Below are positions 1-8,889 of a stretch of DNA of 64,000 nucleotides, one piece after another. Positions within the stretch are counted from its first letter, which is position 1; every line of letters starts with the position of its first letter. Made by a program: the position numbers and the translations under genes. This DNA is from Burkholderia sp. BCC0322 (GTDB lineage: Bacteria; Pseudomonadota; Gammaproteobacteria; Burkholderiales; Burkholderiaceae). Location of the stretch: contig NZ_CADFDU010000004.1 of assembly GCF_902833045.1 (NCBI RefSeq), forward strand, positions 186,001 through 250,000, in the 5' to 3' direction. The notes under the pieces were generated by a model that saw nothing but the letters and a program-made list of their open reading frames with translations, was not told where the DNA came from and did not search any database.

Positions 1-3000
1 GCGCTCGGATCCGTGCCGCTCGCGTCGGTTTTCGTCACGAGCAGGATCTCGGGCCCCTTCAGCGACGAGTTGCCATCGTTCGACACCACGACGCTGTTCG
101 CGATCGGCGTGATCGTCACGCCCTTGGTCGCCGCCGCACGTGTCCCGCCGATCAGCAGGCTGCCCGCATTCAGCGAATCTAGCGCGTCGCCGCCGATCTG
201 CAGATAGCCGGGCAACGCCGCGCTGCCGTTGCCGGTGACCTGGATGTCCTGCGACGCGATATCGACCTCCGCCGGCGCGCCGCCCGGGCCGGCCGCCGCG
301 TTCAGCGTCGCGCCAAGCGCGAGCGCCTTCGTCGCGGCCAGCACGAGCTGGCCGCCATCCACCGGCAGCGGCGGGGTCACGTTGCCCTGCTTCGCGGCCT
401 GCGCGGTGAAGAAGTCGTTCGCGCCCTTCAGCGTGTACTGCGAGTACTGCTGCCACGTCGCGCCCGACTGCACGTTGAAGAGCGTCGGCGTCGCGCTGCG
501 GCCGCCCGTCACCGCATCGGCAAAATATCCGGCCGTCATGACGGTGCCGTCCGGCAGCACCTGCGACGCGCCCGGCACGACGTTGCCGGTCGCGGCCGAC
601 ACGGTCACGCGGTACGCACCCGGCAGCGTCGCGTACTTGCCCGGCAGCAGTGTGTAGTAGCCGGGCGCGAGGCCCGGCACGCCGGAGAGGTACACGGCCT
701 TGCCGATCCCATCGTTCGACCCGGCCTGGCCGACGCCCAGCGTCACGGTCTTGGTCGTCGGCGTGCCGTTGCTGGCGACATCCGGCTGCACGGTCTGCGC
801 GAACAGCGGATCGTATGCGGCGACCGGCGATTGCGTGCCCGGCACGATCGCATAGACGTTCCCGCCGCCGGCATTGACCGGCACCGCCGTCGCGCCCTTG
901 CCGCTCGCATAGCTCACGTTGTATTGCGACAGCACGTCGCGCGTGCCGCCCGTGCCCGGCACCCATTCGGCAGCCTGCAGGTCGCCGCCGCCGGACAGGT
1001 CGATCGTCGCGCCCTTGTTGAGTGCGACGCTGGTGCCGTTGACCCCGATGTACTTCGCTGGCGGCGCATTCAGGTCCGACGCCGTCGTGCCAGCGATTGG
1101 ATTGAATTGCCATTCGACGCCATCGACCGTCGTGCCGTAAGGAATGATCGAACCGCCGTTCGAAACCGACGTCACGCTGCCGTTAGCGAAGGTCACCGAA
1201 TCCGTCGCCACGAGCGGCAGGTTGCCGAACTGCTTCTGCGTCGCACTGTTCGTCGGGTCGCCGACGCCGAACACGAGCGTGCCCGACGGCGCGCGCACGG
1301 TGCCGCCCTGCACGATGTTCGTCGCGTCGACGAGCAGCGTGCCGCCGGCTGACAGCGGCGTGCCGGACAAGCCGGTCGTGCCGAACGTGACGGTGGTCGG
1401 CACGGGTTTGCCGGTGGTCGAATCGACCGGGCCGACCGCGTCGACGATGAACGTGCTACCGGTCGCCGGATACACGTCCGCTGCCTTGAACGTCACGTTG
1501 CCAGGCGTGTACAGCATGCCGGGCGCCAGCCCGACGGGGCCGCTCTGCGCCGCGCTGGTCGAACCGAGTCGGATATCGCCGCTGCTCGTGAAGTTCGCTT
1601 GGCCGAAATTGTTCAGTTGGAACTGATTGCGCAGGTCGAGGAACGATGCGCTCACGTTCAGCGTCGCATCGGAGAGCGTCGCGACTGGCGCGAACGCGGG
1701 TGTCGATGAGGTTGCCGTCGGCCCCGCCAGCGCGACATAAGGTGCGTTGATCGTCACCGTCGTGCCGAGCGGATGTGCCGGCGGCTGCGCGAGCAGGTTC
1801 ACCAGCGCCGAATTGCCGTTCGCCGGGGTAGACAGCAGCGTCGAGAGTTGGTCCGTGCCGATCGCCGCGATGCGTCCGGTGTTCAGCGTCACCGATTCGG
1901 GCAACGTGAGGTTCACGTCGCCGGCAAACACGATCGGCGGCACCGGCGCAAGAATCGGAGACGGCGTGCTGTCACCCAGCACGAGATTCGCGATTCCCGA
2001 GTCGTTCAGGCGGTCGGCGGCGAACTGGATCACGCCGGTCGGCTGACCGATCGGCTGCCCCGTGGTCGGGTCGATCGTGACCGAGAAATCCTGGCCGGGT
2101 GCAAGCCCGACGGGAACGAGCATGCCGCTCTGCCGCACGACGAGTGCCGTTGCGCCGGCCGAGCCGCTGTTCTGATGCGGCAGGATCGTCAACGTGCCGC
2201 CACGAGCCTGCACCGCGCCACCGTGACCCGCCAGCGTCGCATCCGAGAAGAGACCGTAAGCGGCCGACAGCGTGATTGAGCCTGCATCGCTCCATACAGG
2301 CTGACGCGCATAGGTGCCGTTCGCCTGCAGTTGGTCGAAGTTCGCCGACGCGCCCGACACGTCTATCTTCGAACCCGCTTGTGCCACCACGTAGCCCGAA
2401 TCGCTCGACAGCGTCACCGCACCGCCCGGCAGAACCTTGCCGGTATTCGGCACGACAACCGTGCCACCGATCTTGACCGGCGCGGCAAGCGGATTGGCGA
2501 GCGCGACGCCCGATACGTCGAGCGTCGCGTCCGAACCGAGCCAGACCGACCGGCTGTTGCTCGGCGTGAAAACATTGAACTGGCCCGGTTGAGGTGCCGT
2601 GGTTCCGGTATCGGCGCTCAGCACGATCGACCCGCCCGGCGCGACCACCGAGCCGAGCACCGTCACCTGCTTCGGCGACGCCAGCGCAACACTCGCCCCG
2701 GCATCCGCATTGATCGATGCGCCCGCGGACAACGTGACCGCGCCCGCCACGCCCGGATACGACGGCACTGTGCCGCCGGACGCCGCTGTCAGCCACGAGA
2801 CGGCGTTGCCGCCGGTCAGCACGAGGCTCGTCGGTTGCCGGTGATACGTGTCGAGCTGGCCGATCGTCGTCAGGCCGCCCGTGGACAGGTTCGCGCCCGT
2901 CCCCGTCTGCAGGAGAGCCAGCGCGTCGGGCAGCAGGTTCCGTTGCGTCAGCGCAACCGTCGCGCCCGGCGCGATGGTCGAGTCGTAGTACGCGTTCAGC

Positions 3001-6000
3001 ACGTACTTGCCGAAGCCCTGTTGCGAGAAGAAGCTTTGCGGCAGATACACGTCCCACGGCGCCGCTGCCGCCTTGTCCCCGCCTATCCGGAAGCCGAGCG
3101 CGCCAAGCGTCATCGTGCCGCCGCCCGAGAAGCCGTCGCTCAGTATCGTGCCGCCCATTGCAATCGTACCGGCCGTCGGCTGAGTACCTGGCAGGTTCGC
3201 ACCGCCGTCGCCCGTATCACCGAATTGCGCGCCGCCGGCGGGGACCGCATACGTCTGCAACGCGACGTTGCCCCCGCGCCCGGCCGGCACGCCGTTCTGC
3301 ATCAGCAACTGGCCGTTCGCGAGCATTTCGCCGCCGCTCGATACGTCGAGCACACTGCCCGGTTGCAGCAGGATCGACCCCGTCGCATCGACGGCGTTGC
3401 CGTTCACGAAGGTCGAACTCTGCTTCGCCGACAGTGAAATGCTGCCGCCGTTGATGAACTGGCTATTGCCGGGTGTGGTGCCCGGCGCGGCCTGCACGTC
3501 GTTGTTCACCCACTGGCCGGCCGTGCTGATCACGCCCTGCGGCCCGACGACGACGTTGCCGCCGCTCGTGATCGAAATCGAACCGGACGGCGTGGACAGC
3601 CGCCCCGCGACATTCACGTCGGCGCCCGGCGCCGGACTGTCGAGCGAGATCGAGCCGCCCGGCTGCAGGTTCAGTTGCGTGCCTTGCGCGACCACGATGC
3701 CCTTGCCGGCGTTCTTGTCCTCGGTCACGTTCAGGTTCGCGAACCCGCCGTTGTTCAGCGTCGCGACCGGAACCACGCGCGTCGTGAACAGGTTGTTCGG
3801 ATCGTTGGCCGCCAGCGTTTGCGATGCGTTCTTGTCGAGCGGGGCATCGATCGAGAAACCCGGCATCAGCGTACTCAGTTGCGGCGCCGCATCCTGCAGG
3901 ATCGTCAATCCCGAAAGCGCACTAAGCGGCAGGGTCGAGACGTTGGCCGCACTGTTCCACGTCAGCCCGGCCAGCGCGTTGCCGGCCAGTTTCGGATCGG
4001 CACCCAGGTTGAACGTCCCGCCGGAAGGCAGGCTGTTGCCCTGCATCTGCTTCGCGCCGCCGAACGACTGCGCGCTGATGTCCCCGTCGAGTACCAGCGC
4101 CTGCGACGCGAACAGATCGAGCGTGCCCGCATTGCCGCCGACGATGTAATCGGACTGGTAAGTGCCGCTCGTCAGCAACGGGTTGTACCAGGATTTCGTC
4201 ACGCCCCAGCGGGGGTGGTTCTCGATGAACTGCCCGGCGATGCCGACATAATTGTCGTAAGGGCTCGCCTGCCCGATCGGCACGATCGCGCCGTTGGCAT
4301 CGACGAGCCGGGTCGTGTTGACGATCCCGCCGTTGTAATGCACATACCCGCCGTTCAGGTTCATCGACGAACCGGTCGCGGTCATCACCTCGTTGCCGGA
4401 CAGCGTGATCGTGCCGCCGTTGGTCAGCAACTGGTCGACGGTGCGCGGAATCAGGTTCACATAACCCGAAAGGTTCAAGATCGGGCTGCCGACCCATTGC
4501 ACGCCGTCGCTGCGCGTGCCCGTCAGCGTGCTGTCGACCACGACACCTTTCAGCCCGAACAGGAAGCTGTTGCGCAGCAGCGGCGAATCGGCCAGTTCGT
4601 TCTGGCCGATCCGGTCGACTGTCACGAGTGTCTGCAAAATCGGCGCCTGCACGTTCGCCAGGCCCGACACGTCGATCGTCGCGCCGTCGTCCACGTAGAT
4701 CCGGCCCGGCACCGCAGTCTGACCCGGCACCTGGTTCGTCACGACCGACGGCGCGTAGGCCGTCACCGACACGTTCGAACCCGGCGCCTCGATCAGCGAG
4801 CCGCCCTGGAACCACACGGAACCGGCCGTCATGGTGATGCCGCCCGGCGTGAAGGTCGTACCCGGCGTGGACGTTGCGGTCTGGCCGTTGTTGTCCGGCA
4901 GCGCCGTCGTCACCGATCCCTGGCCGAAGCTCAACAGGCCGGCACGATTGATGGTGTCGGCTCCGCCGCCGTTGCCCGTGACCGGCGTCGAACCGGTATA
5001 GGGAATACCCAGCGGATTGTTCGACGCATACTCGTCCGCGGTCGAGATCGTGATCGTCCCCGGCGTATTCACGCTCGTCGTCACGCCCACCACGCCGTTC
5101 TGTGCGACCCGGCTGCCGAGCAGGTTCACATTGCCGCGCGCGGCCTGCACGATACCCGTGTTCGTCAGCGTGCCGACGGGCGTGACGTCGATCGACGCGC
5201 CAGTAGCCGGATCGACCGTCACGATCTGCCCGCTCAGTTCCGGCAGCAGCACCTGCGGATTGATCGTTTTGCCCGAGTTAGGCAGCAGGCTCACCCCCAC
5301 CCCCGCCGCGAGCACGACCTGTCCCGACGTCGCCGAGATACTGCCGGCATTCGTCACGTTCGGCGCGGCGACCAGCACGAAACCGCCATCGCTTGCTGTG
5401 CCGTTGGTATGTGTCGTGATCGACGCGCCCTGCTCGATGGTCACATCACCCGGTGCCTGGTACGCACCAGTCAACGTCGCGCTGTTCCCCAGCCCCAGCA
5501 CCTCGTTCGGCTTGCCCCCCGACCCGACCGTCCCGCTCGAACTCCCCGACTCCGGATAAGCCAGCCCGCCTGTCGTTCCCGCCGGCAAGCTCAAGAACTG
5601 CTGGTTGCTCGCGACAATCCCCGCAGGCGTCGGCACGAGCTGGTTCTTCATGTCGAGCAGGTTCAGCGACGAAGCCACGAGCGAATGCACGTTGACCTGC
5701 GACCCGGCGCCGAACAGCACGCCGTTGCGGTTGATCACGTACACGGCGCCCTGGGCGGTGATGTTGCCGAGAATCTGGCTCGGTCTGCCGCTCGGATCGT
5801 TGATCCGGTTCAGCACGGCCCAGTTGTTCACGCCGTTGGTCTGCGTGCCGCCCGACTGATCGAAATTCAGCGTCGTCTGCCGGCCGACGTTCATCGTTTC
5901 CCACGTCAGCACCGCGTTCTGCCCGGTCTGCTTGACGTCGACGTTCACATGGCCGCTGCTGTCGACGTTCTGCGTCGGCGCGTTCGCGTTGAACCACAGC

Positions 6001-6431
6001 ACCGGATTGTTCGGATCGTTCGACGCACCGGCCGCCACCTGCAGCCCGCCCGGCGCGAGCCCGTTCGGCACGCTCGAAGGCAGCTTCGCCGCCGCCGCGG
6101 CCGCATTCTGCTGCGCGGCAATCTGCGCGGCGATCGCATGCGCGGCATACCCGAGGTTGCGGATCGACGGCTGGCTCGCCTGCAGCGCCTGCTGCGCCGA
6201 CACGCCCAGATTCGGCATGCCCGGCGCGCCACCGGCGCCGCCCACGCCGCCGCCCGATGCACGCGCGGCCGCCGCCCCGAGGTTCATGATGCCCGCCGCG
6301 TGCACGTGCGCGGACGCGCCCGCCAGCAGCATCAAGGCCACGGCCCGGACCAGCGGCCGCAGTTCCGATTTCAGGACCGGACGCGAGCCCGTCGCGTCAG
6401 GTTGTCGTGCCGTGCGTGCGCGTGCTGCCAT
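1..6431 (-). CDS. Filamentous haemagglutinin-family exoprotein (giant adhesin), 3' end outside window
   Basis: The frame is open for 2143 codons from an ATG at 6431 to the left edge, with no stop seen. The N-terminus has a basic stretch, a hydrophobic core at about residues 28-40 and a likely signal-peptidase site near AHVHA (residue 45). It is followed by a two-partner-secretion type domain at about residues 110-290, with typical motifs such as NVGRQTTLNF, INRNGVLFG and VASSLN. The rest is low-complexity, Gly/Thr/Ala/Asn-rich beta-helix-like sequence of the haemagglutinin type. It should be exported by Sec and displayed or released as a large beta-helical adhesin. No TpsB porin gene is in the window. 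Upstream lie three TPR-glycosyltransferases and two pseudopilins on the same strand, suggesting glycosylation and/or T2SS-related handling of this exoprotein (inference). A shared upstream element lies at 6588-6598. Confidence 0.88.
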   Translation of the reverse strand, partial: MAARARTARQPDATGSRPVLKSELRPLVRAVALMLLAGASAHVHAAGIMNLGAAAARASGGGVGGAGGAPGMPNLGVSAQQALQASQPSIRNLGYAAHAIAAQIAAQQNAAAAAAKLPSSVPNGLAPGGLQVAAGASNDPNNPVLWFNANAPTQNVDSSGHVNVDVKQTGQNAVLTWETMNVGRQTTLNFDQSGGTQTNGVNNWAVLNRINDPSGRPSQILGNITAQGAVYVINRNGVLFGAGSQVNVHSLVASSLNLLDMKNQLVPTPAGIVASNQQFLSLPAGTTGGLAYPESGSSSGTVGSGGKPNEVLGLGNSATLTGAYQAPGDVTIEQGASITTHTNGTASDGGFVLVAAPNVTNAGSISATSGQVVLAAGVGVSLLPNSGKTINPQVLLPELSGQIVTVDPATGASIDVTPVGTLTNTGIVQAARGNVNLLGSRVAQNGVVGVTTSVNTPGTITISTADEYASNNPLGIPYTGSTPVTGNGGGADTINRAGLLSFGQGSVTTALPDNNGQTATSTPGTTFTPGGITMTAGSVWFQGGSLIEAPGSNVSVTAYAPSVVTNQVPGQTAVPGRIYVDDGATIDVSGLANVQAPILQTLVTVDRIGQNELADSPLLRNSFLFGLKGVVVDSTLTGTRSDGVQWVGSPILNLSGYVNLIPRTVDQLLTNGGTITLSGNEVMTATGSSMNLNGGYVHYNGGIVNTTRLVDANGAIVPIGQASPYDNYVGIAGQFIENHPRWGVTKSWYNPLLTSGTYQSDYIVGGNAGTLDLFASQALVLDGDISAQSFGGAKQMQGNSLPSGGTFNLGADPKLAGNALAGLTWNSAANVSTLPLSALSGLTILQDAAPQLSTLMPGFSIDAPLDKNASQTLAANDPNNLFTTRVVPVATLNNGGFANLNVTEDKNAGKGIVVAQGTQLNLQPGGSISLDSPAPGADVNVAGRLSTPSGSISITSGGNVVVGPQGVISTAGQWVNNDVQAAPGTTPGNSQFINGGSISLSAKQSSTFVNGNAVDATGSILLQPGSVLDVSSGGEMLANGQLLMQNGVPAGRGGNVALQTYAVPAGGAQFGDTGDGGANLPGTQPTAGTIAMGGTILSDGFSGGGTMTLGALGFRIGGDKAAAAPWDVYLPQSFFSQQGFGKYVLNAYYDSTIAPGATVALTQRNLLPDALALLQTGTGANLSTGGLTTIGQLDTYHRQPTSLVLTGGNAVSWLTAASGGTVPSYPGVAGAVTLSAGASINADAGASVALASPKQVTVLGSVVAPGGSIVLSADTGTTAPQPGQFNVFTPSNSRSVWLGSDATLDVSGVALANPLAAPVKIGGTVVVPNTGKVLPGGAVTLSSDSGYVVAQAGSKIDVSGASANFDQLQANGTYARQPVWSDAGSITLSAAYGLFSDATLAGHGGAVQARGGTLTILPHQNSGSAGATALVVRQSGMLVPVGLAPGQDFSVTIDPTTGQPIGQPTGVIQFAADRLNDSGIANLVLGDSTPSPILAPVPPIVFAGDVNLTLPESVTLNTGRIAAIGTDQLSTLLSTPANGNSALVNLLAQPPAHPLGTTVTINAPYVALAGPTATSSTPAFAPVATLSDATLNVSASFLDLRNQFQLNNFGQANFTSSGDIRLGSTSAAQSGPVGLAPGMLYTPGNVTFKAADVYPATGSTFIVDAVGPVDSTTGKPVPTTVTFGTTGLSGTPLSAGGTLLVDATNIVQGGTVRAPSGTLVFGVGDPTNSATQKQFGNLPLVATDSVTFANGSVTSVSNGGSIIPYGTTVDGVEWQFNPIAGTTASDLNAPPAKYIGVNGTSVALNKGATIDLSGGGDLQAAEWVPGTGGTRDVLSQYNVSYASGKGATAVPVNAGGGNVYAIVPGTQSPVAAYDPLFAQTVQPDVASNGTPTTKTVTLGVGQAGSNDGIGKAVYLSGVPGLAPGYYTLLPGKYATLPGAYRVTVSAATGNVVPGASQVLPDGTVMTAGYFADAVTGGRSATPTLFNVQSGATWQQYSQYTLKGANDFFTAQAAKQGNVTPPLPVDGGQLVLAATKALALGATLNAAAGPGGAPAEVDIASQDIQVTGNGSAALPGYLQIGGDALDSLNAGSLLIGGTRAAATKGVTITPIANSVVVSNDGNSSLKGPEILLVTKTDASGTDPS

Positions 6432-6648
6432 TCTTCACCCCGAATCCTATGAAATTGCGCTGGACGACGGTCGCGCCGAAAGCGGCGCCGATCCGTTTTC
6501 GCGCTAGGTCGTTGCAACCGGGATCGAACCCGGCCACTGGAATCCCAAGACCATACGAAGGCCCGATGGCAGCGGCGTGGCGGGTGTTACGGACCATTCG
6601 GGCCGCTCGTGAAAGGTCCGTAGCTTTTGTCACAGTCGGACCGGCCGG
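6432..6648. promoter_or_regulatory. Promoter region of the adhesin gene, with inverted repeat
   Basis: This 217-bp gap separates the last TPR-glycosyltransferase gene from the adhesin. It contains TACGGACC at 6588-6595 and its exact inverse GGTCCGTA at 6615-6622, a dyad with 8-bp arms and a 19-bp spacer. The first arm extends to TACGGACCATT, which also occurs upstream of the other two transcription units of this island. The arrangement suggests an operator for a dimeric regulator (inference). Confidence 0.5.
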
Positions 6649-8889
6649 TCACACGGTGTCGCGATGCACGCGGATGCGGGCCGCGAGCGCGTGCGCCACG
6701 CGTTCGACCAGCGCCGGCCAGTCGCCGGGCAACCGCTGCCGGAACAGCGTCGCGGATGGATACCACGGGCTGTCGTCGCGTTCGAGCAGCCAGCGCCAGT
6801 CCGGCACGCGCGGCAGCATCACCCACACGGGGCGTCCGAGCGCGCCGGTCAGGTGCACGACCGACGTATCGACGGCGATCACCAGATCGAGCGTGTCGAC
6901 GAGCGCGGCCGTTTCCGCGAAATCCTTCAGCTCCGCCTCGAACGACAGCACGCCGCTTGCCGCGAAAGCTTCGGCGTCACGCGGGCGCACGCCGACCTGC
7001 AAGCTCACGAACGTCGCATCGAGCGCGACGAGCGGCGCGAGCGCGGCGAACGTCATCGACCGGTTTTCGTCGTTCGCATGAACCGGATTGCCCGACCACG
7101 CGAGCCCCACGCGCATTCGTCGCGGCGGAGCGAGCGCATCGAGCCGTTCGACCCATGCGGCGCGCCGTTGCGGGTCGGCATGCAGGTACGGCACGTCGGC
7201 CGGCACTGTGTCGAGCGTCGTGCGGAACGCGAACGGCAGGCTCATCATCGGGCAATGGAGATCGAATGCAGGCGCGGGCTGCCCGTCGGCGACGACGCGG
7301 CTCACGCCGCGCAGCGTGCCGAGCAGGTCGGCCAGCGCCGCCGGCGCATCGACCACGACCGTCGCGCCGCGCGCGTGCGCGAGGCTCGCGTAGCGGCAGA
7401 ACTGCAGCGTGTCGCCGAAACCCTGCTCCGCATGCAGCAGCAGCGTGCGGCCGGCGAGCGGTTCGTCGCCCGTCCATTGCGGTCGGTCCGGGTAACGCCG
7501 GTGCAGCGTCACGTCGGCGGCGTCCCAACGCGCTTCGTGCTGCCGCCAGCCGGTGTCGAAGTCGCCCATCACCAGGCGGCAGAACGCCTCGGACCGGCGC
7601 GCGACACCGTGATTCGGGTCGCGTACGCAGGCCAGCGCGAAATCCGCGAGTGCGGCGTCGTAATCGCCGAGCTGCTGGCGCGCGACGGCACGCGCATAGA
7701 TCTCCTGCGCCGTCCGGCCAGGCGCATCGATGGCCGCCGCGTAACTCGCGAGCGCATCGTCGTAGCGGCCCAGCAGTTGCAGCGCGATCGCGCGATTGCA
7801 CAGCACTTCCGCGTGCGGGCCGCGTGCTTCGAGCGCACGGTCGTAATGCGCGAGCGCTTCGTCGAACGCACCGAACGCCCGCAGCGCGCCGGCCCGGTTG
7901 CGCAGCGCGTCGAAATCCGCCGGCGCACGCGCGAGCGCTTCGCCGTATGCGTGCGCGGCTTCCTCGTGCCGCCTCAGCCCGAGCAGCGCGTTCCCTCGGC
8001 CGACCCACGCGCCCACGTTGTCGCGGTCGCGCGCCAGCAGCCGGTCGCTGCGCTTCAGCAACGCGTCACGCAAATGGAGCAGGTCGAGCGCGACACAACT
8101 CACGAACAGCAGTTGCACGTCGTCCGGCATCCGCGCGAGCGCTTCGTCGAGACACGCCAGCGCTTCGGCCGGACGCCCCAGTTCGATCAGCGTATAGCCG
8201 CACGCGTAGACGAGATCGGGCGTCTTGCCGCGCACCACCATCGCAAGCTGAAAGCAATGCAGCGCCGCTTCGCCGCGACCCAGCGCACGCAACGCATGAC
8301 CGCGTTCCGCAAGGGCTGCCGGGTCGTCAGCATCGAGCCGCAACGCGCGCTCGATGCTGATCAGTGCGTCGGCGGGCCGGCCGAGCGCGCGTAATGCCTC
8401 GCCGCGCCGGACCCACGACACCGCACGCCCCGGCTCACGCGTCAGCGCAAGATCGTAGGCGCCGACCGCTTCGCCATGCCGGCCGAGCGCATGCAGCGCG
8501 TCGCCGCGCGCCGCGTAGGCCGGCGCATGGCCGGGATCGCGCGCGAGCGCCTGCGCGGCCGCGTCGAGCGCTTCACGATGACGGCCCGTGCCGCTCAGCG
8601 CCTGCGCGTGATTCACGAAATTCCACGGGTGATTCAGCCCGGACTGCATCGAGCGCGCGATCAGCGGCTCCGCGCGCACGGCGTCGCCGAGTTGAAGATG
8701 CACGAACCCGAGCAGATGCAGCGCCTCGACGTGATCGGGGTTCATCGCCAGCACGCCCTCGTAGAGCCGTTTCGCGCCCGCGTAATCGCGTTGCTCGAGT
8801 CGCGCGCGCGCATTGCGCAGCGCATCGTCGACGGCGGCCCGCAGCGGCGCGGCACCCGCGCCGAACGTCGGCGCCTGCGCCGTGCTCAT
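6649..8889 (-). CDS. TPR-repeat protein with C-terminal glycosyltransferase-9-like domain (copy 1)
   Basis: A 746-aa protein. About residues 15-480 are tandem 34-residue tetratricopeptide repeats (for example YAGAKRLYEGVLAMNPDHVEALHLLGFV). About 510-740 is a GT-B-like domain related to ADP-heptose:LPS heptosyltransferases, with HAEQGFGDTLQFCRY, GLAWSGNPVHANDENRS and the nucleotide-sugar site DTSVVHLTGALGRPVWVMLP. Such proteins are predicted cytoplasmic protein or glycan glycosyltransferases. The start is the ATG that overlaps the stop of the upstream paralogue (ATGA, 8886-8889), so the two are translationally coupled. The next gene downstream is the giant adhesin, which makes it the obvious candidate substrate (inference). 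A much longer upstream open stretch in this frame is antisense noise. Confidence 0.85.
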   Translation of the reverse strand: MSTAQAPTFGAGAAPLRAAVDDALRNARARLEQRDYAGAKRLYEGVLAMNPDHVEALHLLGFVHLQLGDAVRAEPLIARSMQSGLNHPWNFVNHAQALSGTGRHREALDAAAQALARDPGHAPAYAARGDALHALGRHGEAVGAYDLALTREPGRAVSWVRRGEALRALGRPADALISIERALRLDADDPAALAERGHALRALGRGEAALHCFQLAMVVRGKTPDLVYACGYTLIELGRPAEALACLDEALARMPDDVQLLFVSCVALDLLHLRDALLKRSDRLLARDRDNVGAWVGRGNALLGLRRHEEAAHAYGEALARAPADFDALRNRAGALRAFGAFDEALAHYDRALEARGPHAEVLCNRAIALQLLGRYDDALASYAAAIDAPGRTAQEIYARAVARQQLGDYDAALADFALACVRDPNHGVARRSEAFCRLVMGDFDTGWRQHEARWDAADVTLHRRYPDRPQWTGDEPLAGRTLLLHAEQGFGDTLQFCRYASLAHARGATVVVDAPAALADLLGTLRGVSRVVADGQPAPAFDLHCPMMSLPFAFRTTLDTVPADVPYLHADPQRRAAWVERLDALAPPRRMRVGLAWSGNPVHANDENRSMTFAALAPLVALDATFVSLQVGVRPRDAEAFAASGVLSFEAELKDFAETAALVDTLDLVIAVDTSVVHLTGALGRPVWVMLPRVPDWRWLLERDDSPWYPSATLFRQRLPGDWPALVERVAHALAARIRVHRDTV

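Noticed and set aside
3675-6452. Open 925-codon frame on the + strand
   Set aside because: Antisense to the adhesin. Arg/His-rich translation without domains, and the minus strand gives a coherent signal peptide and TPS domain.
6508-6552. tRNA T-arm-like sequence (GGTTCGATCCC on the minus strand)
   Set aside because: No matching acceptor stem, D-arm or anticodon stem can be built around it. Probably chance.
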